From Thalassospira profundimaris (GTDB lineage Bacteria > Pseudomonadota > Alphaproteobacteria > Rhodospirillales > Thalassospiraceae), in assembly GCF_003326675.1 (NCBI RefSeq), contig NZ_JPWF01000023.1, forward strand, positions 1-43,135: a stretch of 43,135 bases of DNA, in the 5' to 3' direction. The position numbers and the translations under genes were made by a program. Below are positions 34,117 to 42,915 of the stretch, one piece after another. Within the stretch, counting starts at the first letter, position 1; each line of letters begins with the position of its first letter. The notes under the pieces are model-generated. The model was not told the origin of the DNA and did not search any database. It saw only the letters and a program-made list of their open reading frames with translations.

Positions 34117-35430
34117 GTGAAGAATAATAAAACAACTTTCAGCAAATATCTGGTTTCGGGCGTCGCTGCCCTTGCCCTGACTGCCGGCCTTGCATCGGGT
34201 GCATCCGCAGCCGAAAACGGCAAATTCCGCGTCGGCATTGTAACCTTCCTGTCCGGTCCTGCGGCCGGTCCGTTTGGTGTTCCGTCTGCCAATGCCGCCA
34301 AGGTTCTTGTTGAAGCATTGAACAAGGGCGAACTGCCTGCGCCGTACAACAAGATCGGTATCAATGGTGCCGAAATCGAAGCCGTCATCATTGATGAGGC
34401 CGGTGGCGCAACCAAGCAGGTCGAAGAATACCGCAACCTTGTCCAGCGTCAGAAAGTTGATGCCGTTATCGGCTATGTTTCTTCGGGTGATTGCCTTGCT
34501 GTTGCACCGGTTGCCGAAGAACTGAAAACCTTCACCATCGCATATGATTGCGGGACCTCCCGCCTGTTTGTTGAAAACAGCGATGCACAATACATGTTCC
34601 GTACCGGTCTTGACGCATCTGTCGACAATATCGGCGCTGTTCGTTACCTCGCCGCAACCCGTCCGGACGTCGCACGTCTTTCGGGCATCCAGCAGAACTA
34701 TTCCTGGGGTCAGGACAGCTGGGCAGACTTCACCGCTGCTGCGGCGAAACTGCTTCCGGAATCTGAAGTCGTCGAAGAACAGTTCCCGAAAATCTATCAG
34801 GGCCAGTACGGCGCAGAAATCTCTGCCCTATCGGTCAAGCGTCCGGAAATCGTTCACAGCTCCTTCTGGGGTGGCGACATGGAAGCACTGGTTCTTCAGG
34901 CAAATGCCCGTGGTCTGCTTGAAGATGCAACCGGTCTTCTGACCTGTGGCGAAGCAAGCCTTGCGACCTATAAGGATCAGGCACCCAATGGCATGATCAT
35001 CGGCGCACGTGGCCCGTTCGGCGCATTCGCCCCGGAAAACGACCTGAACACCTGGTTCAAGGGTGCCTATAACGCGGCCTATGATCTTGATCCGGTTTAT
35101 CCGGCAACCAAGATGGCACAGGCAATCCTTGGCCTGAAATTCGCTGCTGAAAATGCCGGAGTTGCCGACAAGGCAATCCCGACCGCCGATCAGCTTGCCG
35201 CTGGCCTGAAGGGTGCTTCTTTCCCGTCAGTTTCAGGTACGGTTGAAATGGCACGCGGCAACGGTCATCAGGCCATGCAGGGCATTGCTTATGGCGAATA
35301 CCACTACGAAGACGGCAAGGCGTCCATCGTCAATTCCGTCGCGTTCTCTGGCGAATGCGTAACCCCGCCAGAAGGTGTTTCTGCCGCAGACTGGATTGCC
35401 CAGGGTTTCCCGGGCGCTCAGTGTAACTAA
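34117..35430 (+). CDS. ABC transporter substrate-binding protein 2 (Peripla_BP_6, Liv/amide type)
   Basis: Encodes 437 residues from the GTG at 34117, which has GGGAGGA just before it and begins a clear signal peptide (KNNKTTFSKYLVSG ... ASGASA). An upstream in-frame ATG lies inside the previous gene and adds no signal. Blocks FRVGIVTFLSGPAAGPFG, IGYVSSGDCLAVAPVAEEL, GIQQNYSWGQDSWADF and SFWGGDMEALVLQA mark the Liv/amide binder fold. It resembles binding protein 1 in outline only. An attenuator-like hairpin follows, so the binding proteins should be made in excess over the membrane parts. Confidence 0.9.
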   Translation: MKNNKTTFSKYLVSGVAALALTAGLASGASAAENGKFRVGIVTFLSGPAAGPFGVPSANAAKVLVEALNKGELPAPYNKIGINGAEIEAVIIDEAGGATKQVEEYRNLVQRQKVDAVIGYVSSGDCLAVAPVAEELKTFTIAYDCGTSRLFVENSDAQYMFRTGLDASVDNIGAVRYLAATRPDVARLSGIQQNYSWGQDSWADFTAAAAKLLPESEVVEEQFPKIYQGQYGAEISALSVKRPEIVHSSFWGGDMEALVLQANARGLLEDATGLLTCGEASLATYKDQAPNGMIIGARGPFGAFAPENDLNTWFKGAYNAAYDLDPVYPATKMAQAILGLKFAAENAGVADKAIPTADQLAAGLKGASFPSVSGTVEMARGNGHQAMQGIAYGEYHYEDGKASIVNSVAFSGECVTPPEGVSAADWIAQGFPGAQCN

Positions 35431-35452
35431 GCGCACGCAATCTTCCTGCGAT

Positions 35453-35488
35453 GCGGGCATCTCCTTTGCGGGATGCCCGCCCTTTTCC
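35453..35488 (+). terminator. Attenuator-type hairpin between binding protein 2 and the LivH-like gene
   Basis: GCGGGCATC (35453-35461) and GATGCCCGC (35472-35480) form a 9-base stem with a 10-base loop, followed by CCTTTTCC. A partial terminator at this place would set a high ratio of binding protein to permease. Confidence 0.6.
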
Positions 35489-35508
35489 CTGCACACTGGA
35501 TATTTGTG

Positions 35509-36408
35509 ATGACAAGTCTTCTTGCCGTCCTGATTGATGGCTCGATCTATGCATCGTGGCTGTTTCTCGTGGCCGCTGGCCTGACCGTGATTTACGGGGT
35601 GATGCGCATCCTGAATATGGCCCATGGCAGTTTCTATGCCATTGGTGCCTATTCTGCGGCGTCCCTTGTCGGCTGGTATTTCAATAACGGTATTGGCCCG
35701 GCCTGGATCAGTTATCTTTTGCTGGTTGGTGCGGCACTGCTTGCCGGACTGATTGTTGGCGTGATCATTGAACGCGGATTGCTGCGCCTGATGTATGGCC
35801 GCGACGAAATCCTGATGGTGATCATAACCTATGCGCTTTTGTTGATCCTTGAAGACACGATGAAAATCGTCTGGGGGGTTAACCCGTATTTCGCCTATCA
35901 GCCCTATTCAGAGCTTGGCCGAACGTCCCTGGGATTACTGAAGGTCTCGAACTACGACCTGTCACTGGTCGGCGTTTCGGCAGTCATCGGCCTTGTCTTG
36001 TGGGGACTGCTTGAACGGACCAATACCGGCAAGGTATTGCGCGCCGTGATCCATGACCGCGAAATCGCGGTTGCGATGGGCGTGAATGTCCGCCTGATGT
36101 TCACCATCACCTTTGTCATCGGAACCATCCTTGGCGCACTTGCCGGTGCGCTGACGGCGCCGGCCATTTCAGTTGTGCCGGGCATCGGGATCGAAGTCAT
36201 TGTTCTGGCCTTTGCCGTGGTCGTTATTGGCGGACTTGGCAGTATCGGCGGTGCCGCTGTTGGCGCGCTGCTTGTCGGGCTAAGCCGTGCTGCGGCCGTT
36301 CACTATGCCCCCGAGTTTGAACTTTTCGTCATTTACGGCGTGATGTCGCTGGTTCTGGCGTTCCGCCCCGAAGGCCTGTTTGGCCGTACTTTGGCGAGGA
36401 AAATCTGA
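35509..36408 (+). CDS. Branched-chain-type ABC permease (LivH-like)
   Basis: Encodes 299 residues from the ATG at 35509; an earlier in-frame start would lie in the hairpin. Eight or so hydrophobic segments and the LivH blocks IYGVMRILNMAHGSFYAIGAY, TNTGKVLRAVIHDREIAVAMG and AFAVVVIGGLGSIGGAAVGAL are visible. Inner-membrane half-channel pairing with the LivM-like product, whose gene starts 1 base after this stop. The ribosome site is weak. Confidence 0.92.
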   Translation: MTSLLAVLIDGSIYASWLFLVAAGLTVIYGVMRILNMAHGSFYAIGAYSAASLVGWYFNNGIGPAWISYLLLVGAALLAGLIVGVIIERGLLRLMYGRDEILMVIITYALLLILEDTMKIVWGVNPYFAYQPYSELGRTSLGLLKVSNYDLSLVGVSAVIGLVLWGLLERTNTGKVLRAVIHDREIAVAMGVNVRLMFTITFVIGTILGALAGALTAPAISVVPGIGIEVIVLAFAVVVIGGLGSIGGAAVGALLVGLSRAAAVHYAPEFELFVIYGVMSLVLAFRPEGLFGRTLARKI

Positions 36409-36409
36409 C

Positions 36410-37357
36410 ATGCGTTTTGATAAAACTGAAATCTCGCTTGCGGCAGTTGCGATTGCCTGTGTGCTGTTCGGGTTTGTGTCGCCCGGCTGGCTGATCTTCC
36501 TTTTGACCATCGCCTTTGCCAAGGCGCTTGTCGTACAGGGCGTGGTCATGCAGATGCGTTCGGGTCTGGTATCGTTTGGTCAGGGCCTGTTTTACTGCAT
36601 CGGTGGTTATACCGTCGGCATGGGCGGCCAGTTCTTTGGCATCCATGATGCGATTGCGGCCCTGTCACTTGGCATGCTGGTTGCCATTGCGGTTGCGATG
36701 GTGCTGGGGCTGTTGCTGACACGCTATCGCGACATCTTCTTTGCGATGCTGTCACTGGCCTTTTCGATGATCCTGTTTGGCATTCTGGTCAAAAGCCCGG
36801 GACTGGGCAGTACGGACGGCTTTAACGTTCATAACTGGACAATCTTTGGCTGGGCCCCGGACGGTGGTGAAAGCAGCCAGCACACGGTCTTTACCCTGAC
36901 CGTTCTGGCCGGTCTGATGATTGCCGTTCTGATCCATCGTTACACCAAGGCCGGGATCGGCGTCATTTGCGAAGCCGTTCGCGAAAACGAAGTCCGCGTT
37001 GAATATCTTGGTCTTTCGCCGCGCTGGTTGCTGTATGGCAACTATGTCAGTGCGGCCGCGGTTTCCGCCCTTGGCGGCGGCCTGACCGCCCTTGCCACCG
37101 GGCATGTTGATCCGGAAATGGCCTATTGGACCACGTCTGGCGAATTCATCTTTATCGCGCTTCTGGGTGGCCTCGGTCATGTCGCGGCACCGTTTATTGC
37201 CGCTGTGGTTTTCTCGGTCGTGCGGACCTATGCCATCGAACTGGTTCCCCATACATGGCAGATGATCCTCGGCTTTACCCTTTTGGGCGTCATCGTCTTC
37301 CTGCCCAAAGGCCTCTGGAGCCTGGTATCGCGTAAAAAAGCAGGAGAACGGGCATGA
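36410..37357 (+). CDS. Branched-chain-type ABC permease (LivM-like)
   Basis: Encodes 315 residues from the ATG at 36410, with GAGGA upstream inside the end of the LivH-like gene. Membrane segments throughout, with LivM landmarks MQMRSGLVSFGQGLFYCIGGY, GVICEAVRENEVRVEYLGL and FIALLGGLGHVAAPF. It forms the second half of the membrane channel. Its stop overlaps the LivG-like start by 4 bases. Confidence 0.92.
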   Translation: MRFDKTEISLAAVAIACVLFGFVSPGWLIFLLTIAFAKALVVQGVVMQMRSGLVSFGQGLFYCIGGYTVGMGGQFFGIHDAIAALSLGMLVAIAVAMVLGLLLTRYRDIFFAMLSLAFSMILFGILVKSPGLGSTDGFNVHNWTIFGWAPDGGESSQHTVFTLTVLAGLMIAVLIHRYTKAGIGVICEAVRENEVRVEYLGLSPRWLLYGNYVSAAAVSALGGGLTALATGHVDPEMAYWTTSGEFIFIALLGGLGHVAAPFIAAVVFSVVRTYAIELVPHTWQMILGFTLLGVIVFLPKGLWSLVSRKKAGERA

Positions 37358-38130
37358 CTGTCATTCTTGAAACCAAATCGCTGAACAAGGAATTTGGTGC
37401 GGTCATCGCCGCAAAGGACCTTGATGTCCGCATTGCCAAAGGCGAGATCGTTGGCGTTATCGGATCAAACGGTGCGGGCAAGACAACCTTCATCAATATG
37501 GTGACCGGTTATCTGAAACCGACCCGTGGCGAAATCCTGTTTAACGGCAAGTCGATCCTTGGTCACTCGCCGCGTGCAATCACCCGTGCGGGCATGGCGC
37601 GATCATTTCAAGTTGCACAATTGTTTCCTGAAATGACAGTCCTCGATAACCTGATCGTTGCCCTTGCCGCGGCTGAAAGCCCGCGTCCGAGTTTCCTAAG
37701 CCCGCTTCGCAGTGACAAACGCGTTGCACGGGCCGAAGACATCCTGCGCGAATTCGGTGTCGAAAACTATCGCGATTCAATGGTTACAGCGGTGCCCCAA
37801 GGCGCACGCAAACTGGTTGATATCGCCATGGCCCTGATCGGCAATCCGCAGATGCTGTTGCTTGATGAACCGACCAGTGGCGTCAGTATGGATGAAAAAA
37901 CCGGTTTGATGGATACCGTGATGAATGCGGTCCGCCAACATGGTGTAACAGTGCTGTTTGTTGAACATGACATGGATGTGGTTGAACGTTACGTGTCGCG
38001 CGTTCTGGCATTCTATAGCGGCGAGATCATCGCCGACGGCCAGCCATCCGCCGTTCTGGCCGATGAGCGCGTGCGCGATTTGGTCACCGGCCATCGTCCC
38101 ACCCACAAGAAAGGGAATGGCGCATCATGA
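37354..38130 (+). CDS. Branched-chain-type ABC ATPase (LivG-like)
   Basis: Encodes 258 residues. Walker A GSNGAGKTT (37-45), Q-loop region MARSFQVAQLFPEM, Walker B MLLLDEPTSG with Asp171-Glu172, and switch His205 (VEHDMD). The ABC signature, normally LSGGQ or LSYGQ, reads VPQGA (about 147-151), a marked departure seen only in some Liv/urea-type relatives. Couples ATP hydrolysis to import on the cytoplasmic face. Overlaps both neighbours by 4 bases. Confidence 0.92.
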   Translation: MTVILETKSLNKEFGAVIAAKDLDVRIAKGEIVGVIGSNGAGKTTFINMVTGYLKPTRGEILFNGKSILGHSPRAITRAGMARSFQVAQLFPEMTVLDNLIVALAAAESPRPSFLSPLRSDKRVARAEDILREFGVENYRDSMVTAVPQGARKLVDIAMALIGNPQMLLLDEPTSGVSMDEKTGLMDTVMNAVRQHGVTVLFVEHDMDVVERYVSRVLAFYSGEIIADGQPSAVLADERVRDLVTGHRPTHKKGNGAS

Positions 38131-38789
38131 CGCTGGAAATCAAAAAACTGAATGTGTCGATCGGCAATATTCCGATCCTGCGTGATGTTTCCCTGACCGT
38201 TCCATCGGGACAGATGTTTGGTCTGATCGGGCATAACGGCGCGGGCAAAACCACCCTGATGCGCGCCATCATGGGATTGCTTGATGCCGATGACGGTTCG
38301 ATCACCTTTGATGGCAAGGATTTGCGCAAGACGGCGGATTTCGGTCGCGCCAAAGGCGGCATCAGCTACATGCCCGAAGACCGCCGCCTGATCCCGTCCC
38401 TGACGGTCGAGGAAAACATTCTCCTTCCGGCCTGGACCAACGGCATTGCGGACGCCAAGGAACGTCTGGAATGGGTTTATGACCTGCTTCCGGAAATTGC
38501 CCAGTTCCGCGCCCGTCGTGCCTTGCAGCTTTCCGGTGGTCAGCAAAAGCTGGTGGCCCTTGGTCGTGCCTTGATGCCGGGCCGGAAGTTGCTGCTTTTG
38601 GATGAACCGTTCGAAGGTGTTGCGCCGGTTCTGTCGCGCCGCCTGTCCGAGGTTATTTCCAATCTTGGCAGCAGTGGTCTGTGCGTCCTGATTTCTGAAT
38701 CAGATGACACCCACTCCGCCGATCTGGTGACAGGCAGCTATCGCATCGAACGCGGCACTGTTTCCCCATCCGACACCCAACCCGCATAA
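38127..38789 (+). CDS. Branched-chain-type ABC ATPase (LivF-like)
   Basis: Encodes 220 residues, a little shorter than the usual 230-240. Walker A GHNGAGKTT (35-43), signature LSGGQQKLVALGRAL and Walker B LLLLDEPFEGVAP are intact. The stretch that normally reads LLVEQN, carrying the switch residue, is ISESDDTHSA here, so the switch position is altered, while the partner has the reverse pattern (good switch, poor signature). Ends 23 bases before the first alcohol dehydrogenase gene. Confidence 0.9.
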   Translation: MTLEIKKLNVSIGNIPILRDVSLTVPSGQMFGLIGHNGAGKTTLMRAIMGLLDADDGSITFDGKDLRKTADFGRAKGGISYMPEDRRLIPSLTVEENILLPAWTNGIADAKERLEWVYDLLPEIAQFRARRALQLSGGQQKLVALGRALMPGRKLLLLDEPFEGVAPVLSRRLSEVISNLGSSGLCVLISESDDTHSADLVTGSYRIERGTVSPSDTQPA

Positions 38790-38812
38790 GCCCGGCCAAC
38801 GCGAGGATCACC

Positions 38813-39967
38813 ATGTCAGATTTTACATTTGAAACCACGCCCCGCGTCATCTGCGAATTTGATGGCGCACTTCAGTTGGGCAGCCTGTGTAACGAGTTCG
38901 GCGCGAAGCGCGCCGTTCTCATCACCGATCCGGGCTTGAAGCAAGTCGGGTTGATTGACGCCCCCTATCAGGCCCTGATTGATGCCGGGATCGATACCCT
39001 GTTGTGGACACGGGTTGAAGCCGATCCACCCGAAAGCACCATCCTTGAGGCCGTCAAAGGCGCACAGGATTTTGGTGCTGATATCATTATCGGCCTTGGT
39101 GGCGGATCATCGATGGATACCGCCAAGCTGGTGGCGTTGCTGTGCGGTAATCCACAGCAACTTGATGCAATCTACGGGATCGGTCTGGCAAGTGGCCCAC
39201 GATTGCCGCTTATTCAGGTTCCGACCACGGCGGGCACCGGATCGGAAGTGACCCCGATTTCCATCGTCACCACCCCGACCCAGGAAAAGAAAGGCGTTGT
39301 CTCGCCGCTTCTGTACCCGGATGTTGCATTGCTGGATGCCAAATTGACCATGGGCCTTCCGGCATCAATCACCGCAATGACCGGTATTGATGCGATGGTT
39401 CATGCCATCGAGGCCTATACGACCAAGCACAAAAAAAACGCGCTGTCTGATGGCTTGGCCATTCGCGGCATGCAGTTGATGACCGCCCATATCGATGATG
39501 CGGTGTCGGCAAACCCGTCCCGCGAAGCCCGCGAAGCCATGCTTCAGGGATCAATGATGGCTGGCATGGCATTCGCCAATGCCCCGGTCGCCGCTGTCCA
39601 TGCGCTGGCCTATCCGCTGGGCGGGCATTTCCATGTTCCACACGGTCACAGCAACGCGCTTGTCTTGATCGAGGTTCTGAAATTCAACCGCGATGCGGCC
39701 TGTCCGCAATATGCCGAACTGGCCCGTGCGGTTCTGCCGGGCGAACGGTTTGCCGATGATGATGCCGCCTGTGATCGTTTCATCGACTATATAACCGACA
39801 TGGTTGAACGCATGCCCTTTACCCGTCAGCTGCGTGATCTTGGCGTCACCGAGGCCGATCTCGACATGCTGGCGACCGATGCAATGAAGGTCGAACGCCT
39901 TTTGATCAACAACCCGCGCGAAATGACCTTTGAGTCCGCACGCGACATCTATGCCGCCGTGCTGTAA
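38813..39967 (+). CDS. Iron-containing alcohol dehydrogenase 1
   Basis: Encodes 384 residues. NAD-binding GGGSSMDTAK (97-106); metal ligands Asp193, His197, His263 and His277 (contexts GIDAMVHAIEAY, AAVHALAYPLGG, PHGHSNA) are all present. PTTAGTGSEVTPIS is the typical central block. Oxidises an alcohol or hydroxy acid to an aldehyde with NAD+. Directly downstream of the LivF-like gene (GAGGA site) and upstream of a semialdehyde dehydrogenase. 4-Hydroxybutyrate dehydrogenase is one possibility suggested by that pairing (inference). Confidence 0.92.
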   Translation: MSDFTFETTPRVICEFDGALQLGSLCNEFGAKRAVLITDPGLKQVGLIDAPYQALIDAGIDTLLWTRVEADPPESTILEAVKGAQDFGADIIIGLGGGSSMDTAKLVALLCGNPQQLDAIYGIGLASGPRLPLIQVPTTAGTGSEVTPISIVTTPTQEKKGVVSPLLYPDVALLDAKLTMGLPASITAMTGIDAMVHAIEAYTTKHKKNALSDGLAIRGMQLMTAHIDDAVSANPSREAREAMLQGSMMAGMAFANAPVAAVHALAYPLGGHFHVPHGHSNALVLIEVLKFNRDAACPQYAELARAVLPGERFADDDAACDRFIDYITDMVERMPFTRQLRDLGVTEADLDMLATDAMKVERLLINNPREMTFESARDIYAAVL

Positions 39968-39982
39968 CCACAGGATAGCCCC

Positions 39983-41458
39983 ATGACGATTGAACTCAAT
40001 GATGCCGGTCTTTGGCAAACCCTTGGTCATATCAATGGCAAATGGGTATCAGCCGACGCTGGCAAAACCTTTGCCGTGACCGATCCGGCTACTGGCGAAC
40101 ATCTTGCCGATGTCCCTGATATGGGGGCGGCGGAAACCCGCACGGCCATTGATGCCGCCAACGCCGCCCTTCCGGCATGGCGGGCAAAGACCGCCAAGGA
40201 ACGGGCCAATATTTTGCGCAAATGGTTTGACCTTTGCATGGCAGCACAGGAAGACCTTGCCTTGCTGATGACCCGTGAACAGGGTAAGCCCCTTGCCGAA
40301 GCACGTGGTGAAGTGGCCTATGGCGCGTCCTTCCTTGAATGGTTTGCCGAAGAAGGCAAACGCATTTATGGCGATGTCATTCCGTCACACGGCGCAGACA
40401 AGCGTATCATCACCGTCAAACAGCCGATTGGTGTTGTCGCCGCGATTACGCCCTGGAACTTCCCGATGGCGATGATCACCCGCAAATGTGCCCCGGCGAT
40501 TGCCGCGGGTTGCACGGTTGTCATCAAGCCGGCAGAAGACACACCTTTGACCGCCCTTGCCCTTGCCGAACTGGCAAAGCGTGCAGGTTTCCCCGATGGT
40601 GTGATCAACGTCGTCACCGCATCGCATGGCGCGGATATCGGTAATGAACTGACCGCCAATCCGATTGTGCGCAAGCTGTCCTTTACCGGATCGACCCAGG
40701 TCGGCAAACTTTTGATGCGTCAATGTGCCGATACCGTCAAAAAGGTCAGCCTGGAGCTTGGCGGCAATGCACCCTTTATCGTCTTTGACGATGCCGACCT
40801 TGATGAAGCCGTTGCCGGTGCCATCGCATCGAAATACCGCAATGCCGGTCAGACCTGTGTTTGTGCGAACCGCATTCTGGTTCAGGAAGGCGTTTATGAT
40901 GCCTTTGCCGAAAAACTGGCAGCCGCGGTTGCCAAACTCCGCGTTGGTCAGGGCACCGAAGACGGCGTGACCCAGGGGCCGCTGATCAACACAAAGGCGA
41001 TTGAAAAGGTCGAGACCCTTGTCAATGACGCGATCAGCCACGGCGCCAAAGCTGTTCTGGGGGGTGAACGCGCCAAACCGGGCAGCAATTTCTTTAGCCC
41101 GACCATTCTGACCGGTGTCACGGCAGAAATGCGGATTTTCTCCGAGGAAATCTTTGGTCCGGTTGCACCGCTGTTCAAATTCAGTGACGAGGCCGAGGCT
41201 ATTCGCATGGCCAATGACACGCCCTTTGGCCTGGCGGCTTATTTCTATGCCCGTGACATTGGTCGCATCTGGCGCGTTGGCGAAGCCCTGGAATACGGCA
41301 TTGTCGGGATCAATGAAGGGATCATTTCCACGGAATCTGCCCCGTTTGGCGGCGTGAAAGAGTCGGGCATCGGTCGTGAAGGATCGAAATACGGCATCGA
41401 TGATTTTGTCGAGATTAAATATATGTGCCTCGGCGGTCTCGCCGGGAAAGCCAACTGA
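39983..41458 (+). CDS. gabD: NAD(P)-dependent succinate-semialdehyde-type dehydrogenase (GabD-like)
   Basis: Encodes 491 residues, the length and sequence style of GabD. Catalytic Cys292 in NAGQTCVCANR and general base Glu258 in SLELGGNAPF are present, as are TPWNFPMAMITRK and FTGSTQVGKLL. The second cysteine two residues on (Cys294) is the position that forms a redox switch in human SSADH. It oxidises succinate semialdehyde or a close omega-semialdehyde (for example glutarate semialdehyde) to the acid. It lies between two iron alcohol dehydrogenase genes, 15 and 21 bases away. The exact aldehyde cannot be fixed from sequence. Confidence 0.9.
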   Translation: MTIELNDAGLWQTLGHINGKWVSADAGKTFAVTDPATGEHLADVPDMGAAETRTAIDAANAALPAWRAKTAKERANILRKWFDLCMAAQEDLALLMTREQGKPLAEARGEVAYGASFLEWFAEEGKRIYGDVIPSHGADKRIITVKQPIGVVAAITPWNFPMAMITRKCAPAIAAGCTVVIKPAEDTPLTALALAELAKRAGFPDGVINVVTASHGADIGNELTANPIVRKLSFTGSTQVGKLLMRQCADTVKKVSLELGGNAPFIVFDDADLDEAVAGAIASKYRNAGQTCVCANRILVQEGVYDAFAEKLAAAVAKLRVGQGTEDGVTQGPLINTKAIEKVETLVNDAISHGAKAVLGGERAKPGSNFFSPTILTGVTAEMRIFSEEIFGPVAPLFKFSDEAEAIRMANDTPFGLAAYFYARDIGRIWRVGEALEYGIVGINEGIISTESAPFGGVKESGIGREGSKYGIDDFVEIKYMCLGGLAGKAN

Positions 41459-41479
41459 CCGGCAACGAGGAGCCCCACC

Positions 41480-42634
41480 ATGAGTTTCATGTTTCGTAGT
41501 GTCCCGCGCATCGTTTGCGAGGCTGGTGGCATTGCCAAAACCGGCACCCTGATGAAAGAACTAGGCGCAACCCGCGTCACCGTTGTGTGCGATCCGGGCA
41601 TTGTCACACTGGGCTATGCCGACAAGGTGCAGCAATCACTTGAAGCAGCCGGCATCGCCGTGCAAATTTTTGCCGATGTGCAGGCCGACCCGCCCCAGAA
41701 TATCGTCCAGCAGGCGATTGACGGAGCCAAGAACTGGAAGGCCGACGGCGTGATCGGTCTTGGCGGCGGCAGTTCGCTTGATAGTGCCAAACTTGTCGCC
41801 TTGCTTGCCAACAGCGATCAGACCATCGAAGGCATCTACGGGATCGACAAGGCCACGGGTGATCGTTTGCCCTTGATCCAGATTCCGACCACCGCCGGGA
41901 CCGGATCGGAAGTCACATGGGTGTCGGTGATTACCGACAACAACAACCTCAAACAGGTTGTTTACACCCCGCAACTGATGCCTGATATCGCCCTTCTTGA
42001 TGCGGAGCTGACCTATGGGCTACCGCAAAAGGTAACGGCGGCAACCGGGCTTGACGCGATGGTTCACGCCATCGAAGGCTATACCAGTCGGACGCGCAAG
42101 AACCCGATTGCCGATGGCATGGCGGTGACGGCCTTGTCGCTTTTGGGCAAGAACCTGATGAAGGTGATTGAAAATCCGGGCGACAAGGAAGCACGTTCGG
42201 CAATGCTTCAGGGGTCATTGATTGCCGGGATGGCCTTTGCCAATGCATCGGTTGCCGCCATTCATGGTCTGGCCTATCCGCTGGGTGCACGATTCCATAT
42301 TCCGCATGGCCATGCCAACGCATTGGTCATGGCACAGGTGTTGCGCTTTAACCTGCCCGCAGCAGGTAAACTTTACGCCGAACTGGCCCCGTGCCTGATC
42401 GAGGATTGTGATTTCGCATCCGAAGAAGAAGCCGCCGAGGCCTTTGTTCGCCGGATCGAGGAAATGGTTCCGGCCAGCGGCCTTGAAACCCGCCTGCGCG
42501 ATCTTGGCGTTACCGAAGAGTCCCTGTCGGAAATGGCCGAGGAAGTCTTTGGCAAAATCTATCGCCTGATTGAAAGCAATCCGCGCGACATGACGGCAAG
42601 CGACATCGAAGCGATTTATCGCCAGGTCTACTGA
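41480..42634 (+). CDS. Iron-containing alcohol dehydrogenase 2
   Basis: Encodes 384 residues, equal in length to dehydrogenase 1 and clearly its paralogue (shared GGGSS-D-AKLVALL, LPLIQ-PTTAGTGSEVT and AMLQGS--AGMAFAN blocks). Metal ligands Asp192, His196, His262 and His276 are intact; NAD loop GGGSSLDSAK is at 95-104. GAGGAG precedes the ATG. Two such enzymes around one aldehyde dehydrogenase fit oxidation of both ends of a diol, or of two related alcohols. Last gene before a strong hairpin. Confidence 0.92.
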   Translation: MSFMFRSVPRIVCEAGGIAKTGTLMKELGATRVTVVCDPGIVTLGYADKVQQSLEAAGIAVQIFADVQADPPQNIVQQAIDGAKNWKADGVIGLGGGSSLDSAKLVALLANSDQTIEGIYGIDKATGDRLPLIQIPTTAGTGSEVTWVSVITDNNNLKQVVYTPQLMPDIALLDAELTYGLPQKVTAATGLDAMVHAIEGYTSRTRKNPIADGMAVTALSLLGKNLMKVIENPGDKEARSAMLQGSLIAGMAFANASVAAIHGLAYPLGARFHIPHGHANALVMAQVLRFNLPAAGKLYAELAPCLIEDCDFASEEEAAEAFVRRIEEMVPASGLETRLRDLGVTEESLSEMAEEVFGKIYRLIESNPRDMTASDIEAIYRQVY

Positions 42635-42667
42635 TCCCGAAGGGTGTTTGACTTTACACCCTTACGC

Positions 42668-42711
42668 ACAAACCGGCGGCTTGCTTGGTCGCTTGGCCGC
42701 CGGTTTGTTTA
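42668..42711 (+). terminator. Terminator after the ABC/dehydrogenase operon
   Basis: ACAAACCGGCGGC (42668-42680) and GCCGCCGGTTTGT (42696-42708) form a perfect 13-base stem with a 15-base loop and end in TTTGTTT. It closes the operon that begins at the sigma-54 promoter near 32700. Confidence 0.8.
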
Positions 42712-42874
42712 ACGCTCTGAACAATGACAAAGATGGATAAAGCCGTTTTCCAGTTCAGACCTATATTAAGTCCTGTTGTAAACAGTCGACCAAATCGGTT
42801 TTACTCGCGATCGCATTCAGGACAACCGAATGATTATCGGCAACGACCACCATCTGGTGCGCGATGTCCTGTGT

Positions 42875-42893
42875 GTGCAAAACCGGTTTGCAC
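42875..42893. promoter_or_regulatory. Near-palindrome ahead of the dienelactone-hydrolase gene
   Basis: GTGCAAAACCGGTTTGCAC is symmetric around CCGG except for one extra A in the left arm. It lies 22 bases before the start codon, where a bound repressor or an mRNA hairpin would block initiation. The rest of the 281-base gap (42635-42915) holds only the upstream terminator and no other clear element. Confidence 0.3.
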
Positions 42894-42915
42894 CAAACGA
42901 CAGGAACATTTTGAT

